In this document: positions 4,794-9,988 of the stretch, piece by piece
How the letters are laid out: each line of letters begins with the position of its first letter
Numbering within the stretch: the stretch's first letter is position 1
Assembly: GCA_022571615.1 (NCBI GenBank)
Contig: JACZXM010000062.1
Location: forward strand, 1-9,988
Source of the DNA: Acidobacteriota bacterium
Lineage (GTDB): Bacteria; Acidobacteriota; UBA890; WLXD01
Length of the DNA: 9,988 bases
Direction: 5' to 3'
Translations under genes and position numbers: made by a program
Notes under the pieces: generated by a model
Databases searched by the model: none
The model's input: the letters and a program-made list of their open reading frames with translations, nothing else
Told to the model about the DNA's origin: nothing

Positions 4794-6014
4794 TCACCGG
4801 GCGCTGAGATTGGCCACCAGCTCATCGATCCGGGCAGCGACCCGCGCGCTCACAAAGTCCACACCCGCGTCGGTGTAGTGGACGTCGTCGGCAAGCATCT
4901 CCAGGTTGCGCGGCATCTCCGCGTCCAGATCGACTAACCGAGTGCCGTTCTCGCGAGCCACGCGGCGAATCGTATCGTTGAACGCATCCATGGCCACCCG
5001 CAGCGACGCTACCGAGGGGTACTCCGCGGTCAGCCAGCCGGTCTCGGTGAGACAGAACTCCTCGCCGAAACGGATCAGGGCGCGCTCCTCGGGCCGCAGA
5101 TCGAGCCGGTAGAGAGCGGGTTGGGTGATCAGCACCGGCACCGCCCCGTCGGCGGCGATCAGCCCGACCAGGTCCTCCAGGTTGCGCTCGAAAGGTGCCA
5201 GCGAACGATAGCGCTCGAGCGGGTAATCCACCTCGTGGATGCGCCAGCGCGAGTACCAGTGCAGGTACATCCGCCGCAGCGAGGTCCCGAGCACAAAGCG
5301 CAGGAACGACGGCGGTCGCGCTCCGTTGATCGCCGGCCCGTAGAAATGGGACCAGTCATCCCGATACTCGCCGAGCGCGAACGCCGCGGGACTACACGAG
5401 CGGTACAGATCGTTGACGGCATGCAGCACGAGCACGACGTCAGGTCTCCAACGCCGCACCTGCGTCACGTAGTAGATCATCGAGTGTTTGGTAGTCCACC
5501 AGACATGACCAGCGTTCAAGACTTCGATCTGAAGCCCGGGCTCTGTGTGCCGCAGCAGGCTCTCGAGCCGCGCCGGGTAGCCGTCCACCTGCGGACCTTC
5601 CATGCCCTCGGTGGTGGAACCGCCCAACGCGGCGATCCTCACCACCCCCGGGGGCCGCGGCGCCTCGATCGCCTCGACTGGACGTGGCGGGCTCTGCAAG
5701 AAAGGATCGAACCGGTGTTCCTGACGGGCGTAGTACACCCGTGCCGAGAGTAGGCCCACGGCAGCCAGAACCAGCAAGCTCGGCGCCGTCTCCGAGAGCA
5801 GTTTGCGCCAACCGAGCCGTCTGCCCAGCCCAAGCACCAGCGGCGGCACCATCATCGTCACCGCCAGCACCACGAGGAATACCAGATAGGACTTCGAGTA
5901 CCCGAGCAACCAGGGAGCCCGCGAGCTCCCGAGGGCGAAACCGATCCAGATCGCGCCCACGACAATCCCATAGGCTGCCACGGCGATTCCAGTACGGGCG
6001 CGGAGACCGGGCAT
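4794..6014 (-). CDS. SGNH/GDSL-type hydrolase or acyltransferase domain behind three membrane helices
   Basis: The protein has 406 residues. Three hydrophobic segments (about 10-30, 43-64 and 78-94) are followed by a linker and an SGNH domain. Block I is G-G-S-T-T-E-G with the nucleophile S133. Block II Gly is probably G169 in L-N-A-G-H. Block III is H-A-V-N-D with N201, and block V is D-D-V-H-Y-T with D376 and H379, the D-x-x-H pair. The full catalytic set is therefore present. An odd number of helices with a basic N-terminus would put the catalytic domain outside the cytoplasmic membrane. Known relatives de-esterify or O-acylate cell-surface glycans and lipids, and the divergent sugar-pathway genes next door make a glycan substrate reasonable; this is inference. 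The ATG at 6014 has GGAGG four bases upstream. Another ATG four bases earlier is out of frame. Confidence 0.85.
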   Translation of the reverse strand: MPGLRARTGIAVAAYGIVVGAIWIGFALGSSRAPWLLGYSKSYLVFLVVLAVTMMVPPLVLGLGRRLGWRKLLSETAPSLLVLAAVGLLSARVYYARQEHRFDPFLQSPPRPVEAIEAPRPPGVVRIAALGGSTTEGMEGPQVDGYPARLESLLRHTEPGLQIEVLNAGHVWWTTKHSMIYYVTQVRRWRPDVVLVLHAVNDLYRSCSPAAFALGEYRDDWSHFYGPAINGARPPSFLRFVLGTSLRRMYLHWYSRWRIHEVDYPLERYRSLAPFERNLEDLVGLIAADGAVPVLITQPALYRLDLRPEERALIRFGEEFCLTETGWLTAEYPSVASLRVAMDAFNDTIRRVARENGTRLVDLDAEMPRNLEMLADDVHYTDAGVDFVSARVAARIDELVANLSAR

Positions 6015-6050
6015 CCATCCTCCGAACGACTGCCGGCGGTTTGCGGCTGT

Positions 6051-6056
6051 TAGAAT
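6051..6056 (+). promoter_or_regulatory. Candidate -10 box for the oxidoreductase-glycosyltransferase operon
   Basis: TAGAAT (6051-6056) matches the sigma70 -10 box at five of six positions. It lies in the 77-base gap between the divergent SGNH and oxidoreductase genes. The only -35 candidate, GACTGC near 6028, is poor. Transcription would start near 6063, about 30 bases before the proposed GTG start. Confidence 0.3.
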
Positions 6057-6091
6057 CCAGGCTGCCTTATGCTGCCATACTGCCCGACGCT

Positions 6092-7219
6092 GTGAGCGAC
6101 TTGTCCGACAGTCACATCGACGCCCTGGTGATCGGCGGCGGGTTTTACGGGGCTACGGTTGCCGCGCATCTGGCCCGCAAGCTCGACCGCGTGGTCCTGA
6201 TCGAGCGCAGCGAGGATCTCCTGACCCGGGCAAGCTACGTCAACCAAGCGCGCGTGCACGCCGGATATCATTATCCCCGCTCCATCATGACGGCCCTGCG
6301 CTCGAGGCTGAACTTCGATCGTTTCGTGCAGCAGTACCCGGAGTGTATCGACGACTCCTTCACGATGATCTACGCCATCGCCCGCGACTCCAAGGTCACG
6401 GCGGCCCAATTCGTCAAGGTGTGCGAGAGCATCGGTGCACCGATCCGGCGTGCCCGTGACACCTACCGTGACTTGTTCAGCAGCTGGCTCATCGAGGACG
6501 TCTTCGAGACTCGCGAGTATGCTTTCAACGCCGACAAGCTCAGAAAACAGGCCCGCGGCGATCTCCAGCGCACCGGCGTACAGGTCGAGCTCGGAACCCG
6601 AGTTTCACGGGTGGCGCAGGCGGCAGCGGGCTCGGTGGAGGTCACCACCGAGCCCGGAGGCCGGCGCTGGATCGCCGGACAGGTCGTGAGCTGCACCTAC
6701 GCCCAGACCAACACGTTGCTGCACGACTCCGGTCTGGCTCTGCTGCCGCTCAAGAACGAGCTCGCCGAGATCCCGCTGCTCGAGGTGCCCGAGCCGCTCC
6801 GGGGCCTCGGCATCACGATCATGGACGGACCGTACTTCTCGGTGATGCCGTTCCCGGCGCGCGGAGCACACTCGATTCATCACGTGCGCTACTCCCCGCA
6901 CCACCACTGGCACGATCTGAGCCAGTACCGGGATGCATACCGCCACCTGGAGCAATCCCAGGTACGCTCCAACTACAGGTACATGATCACCGATGCGGCA
7001 CGATACGTTCCTCTGCTGCGTCAGGCCCAGCAGGTGGACTCGCTATTCGAGGTCAAGACGGTTCTGATGCAGAATGAGGTCGATGATGGTCGTCCCATTC
7101 TGTTCCGGCGCGATTACGGGATGCCGAACCTGTCCCTGCTGCTGGGGGCCAAGATCGACAACATCTACGACGCGCTCGAAGCGCTCGATGAGAACCGACT
7201 GAGGCACTCGCAACCATGA
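6092..7219 (+). CDS. FAD-dependent oxidoreductase (DAO/glycine-oxidase-like fold)
   Basis: From the GTG at 6092 the protein has 375 residues. A Rossmann unit opens it: A-L-V-I-G-G-G-F-Y-G (G15, G17, G20) and, at the end of the second strand, V-V-L-I-E-R (E38), which normally holds the FAD ribose. A striking N-Q-A-R-V-H-A-G-Y-H-Y-P-R-S block (51-64) follows, which I recall from oxidoreductases found in surface-polysaccharide clusters. The C-terminal part ends with I-L-F-R-R-D-Y-G-M and G-A-K-I-D-N-I-Y-D-A, resembling the second FAD-contact region of DAO proteins. The substrate is unknown; an amino- or hydroxyl-sugar intermediate is plausible from the neighbours. The frame is open far upstream, but that part is antisense to the SGNH gene. 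No good ribosome site precedes the GTG. An eight-codon frame (ATG 6069 to TGA 6095) ends overlapping it and may supply ribosomes; a TTG at 6101 is an alternative start. Confidence 0.85.
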   Translation: MSDLSDSHIDALVIGGGFYGATVAAHLARKLDRVVLIERSEDLLTRASYVNQARVHAGYHYPRSIMTALRSRLNFDRFVQQYPECIDDSFTMIYAIARDSKVTAAQFVKVCESIGAPIRRARDTYRDLFSSWLIEDVFETREYAFNADKLRKQARGDLQRTGVQVELGTRVSRVAQAAAGSVEVTTEPGGRRWIAGQVVSCTYAQTNTLLHDSGLALLPLKNELAEIPLLEVPEPLRGLGITIMDGPYFSVMPFPARGAHSIHHVRYSPHHHWHDLSQYRDAYRHLEQSQVRSNYRYMITDAARYVPLLRQAQQVDSLFEVKTVLMQNEVDDGRPILFRRDYGMPNLSLLLGAKIDNIYDALEALDENRLRHSQP

Positions 7220-8241
7220 CCGACAGCCAGCACTTGGATCCCGCCACACCGCCGAACGGCGCCATCAACGACGAGATGGTGGTGACCGTGGCGGCGCCGG
7301 TGCAAGAGCGCGATGTGCCGATCCTCGAGGGGTTCGTTCGGGAAGCCGGCGCCGTGCTCGCGGCGCGGTTCTCGTACTACGAGATCCTGCTGGTCGACCA
7401 TGGTACCGGCGATGGCCTGGCCCGCAAGGTCGAGGAGCTGGCCCGCGAGATCCCCAACCTTCGTCTGCTGCGGTTGTCGCGATCCTACGACGAGGAAATC
7501 GCCTTCTTTGCGGCGCTCGATTGCAGCATCGGCGACTTCGTCGTTCTCATGGACCTGGATCACGACCCCCCGGCGTTGATTCCCGAGATGATTTCCACCT
7601 GCGCCTCCGGCTTCGACGCCGTCATCGGCAAGACGACCGACAAGGGTCCTCGGCCGCTTGTGCGGCGCATCGGGTCGGTATTGTTCTACAAGCTGCTGGG
7701 GGCCCTCACCGGCCATGCCATGGACCCGGGAGCGACGAACTTCCGCGCTTTCAGCCGCCGGATCGTCAACTCGCTGGTCCGCATCAAGGAGCGCAACCTG
7801 TACATGAAGTACCTGACCGAGTACGTCGGGTACAAACAGACCTACATCCACTATGAGCGCATCGACCGGTCCGGCCAGCCCCACACCCCGGGCCTGCTGG
7901 CCTCGCTCAACCAGGCGGTGAATGTGCTGGTGGCCAACTCCAACAAGCCGCTGCGCGGCGTGGCATTCATCGGCGTGCTCGCCAGCGGGTTGAACCTGTT
8001 GTACGGGGTGTTCGTTATCCTGAACCGACTGCTGCAGATGTTCGATTCCGCCCAGGGTTGGGCATCGACTAACATGTTCAACGCCGTGATGTACTTCCTG
8101 CTGTTCTCGATGCTGGCGGTGCTGTCGGAATACGTCCTCAAGATCCTCGAGGAGTCGCGGCGCCGGCCTCTGTACTACGTCGCTTACGAGTCCAACAGCT
8201 CGGTTGTCGATCAGTACAAGGATGCGCTCAACGTCGTGTGA
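7216..8241 (+). CDS. Family 2 glycosyltransferase, GtrB/DPM1-like, with two C-terminal membrane helices
   Basis: The protein has 341 residues, close to GtrB-type enzymes that load a sugar on undecaprenyl phosphate at the inner face of the membrane. The GT-A domain spans about 20-215. L-L-V-D-H-G-T-G-D (58-66) stands where relatives have V-D-D-G-S-x-D, and M-D-L-D-H-D-P-P (112-119) where they have D-A-D-L-Q-D-P-P; the metal-binding D-x-D (D113, D115) is kept. A juxtamembrane stretch (about 225-245, ending N-S-N-K-P-L-R) leads to two hydrophobic helices at about 247-272 and 288-310, followed by a basic tail. Its ATG overlaps the stop of the oxidoreductase by four bases (ATGA), so the two are translationally coupled. 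The changed nucleotide-binding loop may reflect an unusual donor sugar. The product could feed a flippase and a GT-C enzyme outside this window. Confidence 0.9.
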   Translation: MTDSQHLDPATPPNGAINDEMVVTVAAPVQERDVPILEGFVREAGAVLAARFSYYEILLVDHGTGDGLARKVEELAREIPNLRLLRLSRSYDEEIAFFAALDCSIGDFVVLMDLDHDPPALIPEMISTCASGFDAVIGKTTDKGPRPLVRRIGSVLFYKLLGALTGHAMDPGATNFRAFSRRIVNSLVRIKERNLYMKYLTEYVGYKQTYIHYERIDRSGQPHTPGLLASLNQAVNVLVANSNKPLRGVAFIGVLASGLNLLYGVFVILNRLLQMFDSAQGWASTNMFNAVMYFLLFSMLAVLSEYVLKILEESRRRPLYYVAYESNSSVVDQYKDALNVV

Positions 8242-8287
8242 GCGTCTTTCCGCTGCGGCTGTGGCGTATCCTACGAGCAATCCATCG

Positions 8288-9064
8288 ATGCGATCCGCTC
8301 TCATCGGCCATACCGGCTTCGTTGGCGGCAACCTGCTGCGCCAATACGCGTTCGAGGACTGCTACGACTCCTCCAACATCGGCTCGATCGGGGCCCGCGA
8401 GTACGACCTTCTCGTGTGTGCCGCCCCCTCGGCGATCAAGTGGCTGGCCAACAAGCATCCAGAGCGCGACCTGGAGCACGTCGGCAAGCTCATCGACGAT
8501 CTTGCGGGCTGCAGGACCGCGCGTTTCGTTCTGATCTCGACCGTCGATGTATATCCGTCGCCGGTCGGAGTCGACGAGCTCACACCCATCGTCCCGGACG
8601 CGGCGCAGCCCTACGGCCGCCACCGATTCCTGCTCGAGCAGGCCGTGCGAGAGCGTTTCCCGGAGGCGTTAATCGTGCGGCTGCCGCAGCTGTTCGGCGC
8701 AGGGCTGAAGAAAAACTTCGTCTACGACATGATCCACGATCACGCGCTCCATCTCACCGACAGCCGCAGCCGCTTGCAGTTCTACGATGTGGGGTTGCTC
8801 TGGGATCATGTTGGTAGGGCGCTCGAGGCGGGGCTGGATGTCATCAACCTCGGGGTCGAGCCTGCTACCTGCGGCGAGGTGGCACGCGAGGTGTTCGGGG
8901 TAGCGTTCGATCACCGGACGCCGGCCGGTCCCGTCCACTACGACATGCGCAGCGTCCGGCTCGACATCCTCGACCGGCAGTCGCCGTACGTGCTCGATCG
9001 GGCCGCATGCTTGGCGCGCATGCGGGCGTTCGTCGCCGACCACGGCACGTCGCCTCCGACATGA
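8288..9064 (+). CDS. Short NAD(P)-binding epimerase/dehydratase family protein (extended SDR)
   Basis: The protein has 258 residues, shorter than the roughly 300-350 of standard nucleotide-sugar epimerases. The N-terminal M-R-S-A-L-I-G-H-T-G-F-V-G carries the G-x-x-G-x-x-G cofactor motif (G7, G10, G13). V-L-I-S-T-V-D-V-Y (82-88 region) supplies the catalytic Ser/Thr strand. P-Y-G-R-H-R-F (108-114) supplies the Tyr, but with Arg (R113) in the place of the usual Lys of Y-x-x-x-K. A later R-L-P-Q-L-F-G-A-G-L (131-140) matches the conserved 'R-x-x-x-x-Y-G-P-G' zone. The family acts on nucleotide-activated sugars by oxidation at C4 or nearby. The start is the ATG at 8288, where the cofactor motif begins. 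The frame is open further upstream inside the glycosyltransferase gene, but that part has no resemblance to the family. It follows the glycosyltransferase by 46 bases and overlaps the next gene by four. Confidence 0.82.
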   Translation: MRSALIGHTGFVGGNLLRQYAFEDCYDSSNIGSIGAREYDLLVCAAPSAIKWLANKHPERDLEHVGKLIDDLAGCRTARFVLISTVDVYPSPVGVDELTPIVPDAAQPYGRHRFLLEQAVRERFPEALIVRLPQLFGAGLKKNFVYDMIHDHALHLTDSRSRLQFYDVGLLWDHVGRALEAGLDVINLGVEPATCGEVAREVFGVAFDHRTPAGPVHYDMRSVRLDILDRQSPYVLDRAACLARMRAFVADHGTSPPT

Positions 9065-9885
9065 AGGTCGCGATCTCCAATATCGCCTGGCACCCGGGCC
9101 AAGATGCCGCGGTGGCCGATCTGCTCGCCTCTCTCGGTATCGGCGGGGTGGAGATCGCACCGACTGCAATCTGGGAGCAGCCGACGCGCTGCGATCGGAG
9201 CGAGCTGGATGCGTACCGGGCCTGGTGGAGCGATCGCGGCATACAGATCGTCGCCATCCAGGCGCTGCTGTACGGCCAGCCCGACCTGCTCGTGTTCGGC
9301 GATACGCGCACTCGCAAGCGCACGCTTGCCTATCTGCAGGAAATGATCCGGGTCGCCGCCCGGCTGGGGGCCAGGGCGATGGTCTTCGGTTCGCCCAGCA
9401 ATCGGCTGCGCGCCGACCTCGACAGCCCCCGTGCCCTGGAGATCGCGGCCGAGATGTTCCACACCCTCGGGGAGACGGCTCACCGGGCCGGGACCCGTGT
9501 GTGCATCGAGGCCAATGCGCCGGCGTACGGCTGCGACTTCATCCAGACCACCGCCGAGGCCATCGAGCTAGTACGCCGGGTAGGCCATCAGGGGTTCCGC
9601 CTGCACCTGGATACTTCGACCATGGCACTCAATGGCGAGGACTACGGGGCGGTCATCGCGGCCGGGGCCCCGTTGGCCGCACACTTTCACGTCAGCGAGC
9701 CCCACCTCGAGCGCGTCGGCGAAAACGGCTCGATTGATCACGCACAAGTGTCCACTGCGCTGCATGCTTCCGGCTATGCGCACTGGGTGTCGATCGAGAT
9801 GAGCGCCGTACAGCCCGAGCGCTCGCTCGCCGTGGTCCGCGAGTCCCTCCAGTTCGTCCTGGGCCGCTACAAGGATGCAACCTGA
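9061..9885 (+). CDS. Sugar phosphate isomerase/epimerase family protein (xylose-isomerase-like TIM barrel)
   Basis: The protein has 274 residues, the normal length for the AP-endonuclease-2/xylose-isomerase-like barrel superfamily. Alternating strands and helices run through the whole length, and the four metal ligands expected in this fold can be placed: E150 in V-C-I-E-A-N, D184 in L-H-L-D-T-S, H210 in A-H-F-H-V-S-E-P, and E246 in V-S-I-E-M. Members isomerise or epimerise sugars and related polyols, and a few act as dehydratases, using a divalent metal. The ATG at 9061 overlaps the stop of the dehydratase gene (ATGA), indicating co-translation, and the hydrophobic first strand M-K-V-A-I-S-N-I-A-W follows at once. 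An upstream in-frame start at 9007 would lie inside the previous gene and add non-homologous residues. The substrate is not deducible; it probably acts in the same sugar pathway. Confidence 0.88.
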   Translation: MKVAISNIAWHPGQDAAVADLLASLGIGGVEIAPTAIWEQPTRCDRSELDAYRAWWSDRGIQIVAIQALLYGQPDLLVFGDTRTRKRTLAYLQEMIRVAARLGARAMVFGSPSNRLRADLDSPRALEIAAEMFHTLGETAHRAGTRVCIEANAPAYGCDFIQTTAEAIELVRRVGHQGFRLHLDTSTMALNGEDYGAVIAAGAPLAAHFHVSEPHLERVGENGSIDHAQVSTALHASGYAHWVSIEMSAVQPERSLAVVRESLQFVLGRYKDAT

Positions 9886-9886
9886 G

Positions 9887-9988
9887 ATGGTGCCACCGGC
9901 CGCCTGGTCCGAACCGCCGGATCCTCGGTCCAACCGGCCTGAGAATCTGGACGATTCTCGCTGGCAGGTTCCGGCGGCGGAGGTCCAC
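9887..9988 (+). CDS. Start of a further gene in the operon, product not recognised (partial)
   Basis: An ATG directly after the isomerase stop opens a frame that stays open for 34 codons to the window edge (M-V-P-P-A-A-W-S-E-P-P-D...). An in-frame ATG at 9875, overlapping the isomerase, would add four residues. The Pro-rich start shows no domain. The short spacing suggests the operon continues, but the reading could also be chance in GC-rich DNA. A 6-bp stem (GAGAAT 9941-9946 with ATTCTC 9954-9959) lies inside; without a T-run it is unlikely to be a terminator. Confidence 0.42.
   Translation, partial: MVPPAAWSEPPDPRSNRPENLDDSRWQVPAAEVH

Noticed and set aside
4582..4797. N-terminal extension of the S9 peptidase to a GTG at 4797
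   Set aside because: The added 72 residues precede a well-formed signal peptide and have no ribosome site. The ATG at 4581 has GAGGTG at good spacing.
5684..6091. N-terminal extension of the FAD-oxidoreductase
   Set aside because: It is antisense to the SGNH gene and of low-complexity Arg/Pro/Ser composition. The Rossmann strand starts only after 6092.
7165..8331. A 388-codon minus-strand frame opposite the GtrB-like gene
   Set aside because: It is a shadow of a strongly recognisable glycosyltransferase, and its translation is Gln/His/Val-rich with no domain.

Overview
The window is high-GC bacterial DNA with strong G/C preference at third codon positions. It contains no rRNA, tRNA, CRISPR array or phage genes that I can see. 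The mix of a secreted S9 peptidase with a beta-propeller, a membrane SGNH protein, polyprenyl-phosphate-type glycosyltransferases and a small anchored beta-repeat protein fits a free-living Gram-negative-type bacterium with a rich envelope. An acidobacterial or similar uncultivated soil or sediment lineage is possible, but taxonomy is an inference and is not fixed by the sequence.

Layout from left to right. (1) Positions 1-516, minus: the N-terminal 172 residues of a family 2 glycosyltransferase resembling ALG5/dolichyl-phosphate glucosyltransferase, running off the left edge. (2) 599-1102, plus: a small membrane-anchored protein with a beta-rich C-terminal part, divergent from the glycosyltransferase. 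(3) 1139-1660: an orphan VapC/PIN toxin gene at 1239-1628. It is preceded by a perfect 13-bp inverted repeat and by a four-codon leader (M-R-T-D-stop) that looks like the beginning of a deleted vapB antitoxin gene. The toxin also has Gln where the family has its second catalytic acid. (4) 1629-1917: no convincing gene, but an 8-bp hairpin and a 113-base element with 30-base arms whose only mismatches are G-U wobbles on the plus strand. (5) 1918-4581, minus: a secreted S9 (DPP-IV-like) serine peptidase with a repeat-encoded acidic insert. (6) 4582-4793: intergenic, with clustered small palindromes. (7) 4794-6014, minus: a three-helix membrane protein with an extracytoplasmic SGNH/GDSL-type domain. 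(8) 6092 to the right edge, plus: a tight run of genes for an FAD-dependent oxidoreductase, a GtrB/DPM1-like glycosyltransferase with two C-terminal membrane helices, a short NAD(P)-binding epimerase/dehydratase, a sugar-isomerase-type TIM barrel, and the start of a further gene. Two of the junctions are 4-base ATGA overlaps.

The right-hand genes look like one transcription unit that makes or modifies a sugar and loads it on a polyprenyl-phosphate carrier for transfer outside the membrane. The SGNH membrane protein (possible acyl transfer or de-acylation) and the second glycosyltransferase at the left edge are compatible with a wider envelope-glycan locus. The exact sugar and the order of steps cannot be read from the sequence. 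The best candidate for an undescribed system is this oxidoreductase-glycosyltransferase-dehydratase-isomerase cluster. The best-supported local oddity is the decayed vapBC locus.
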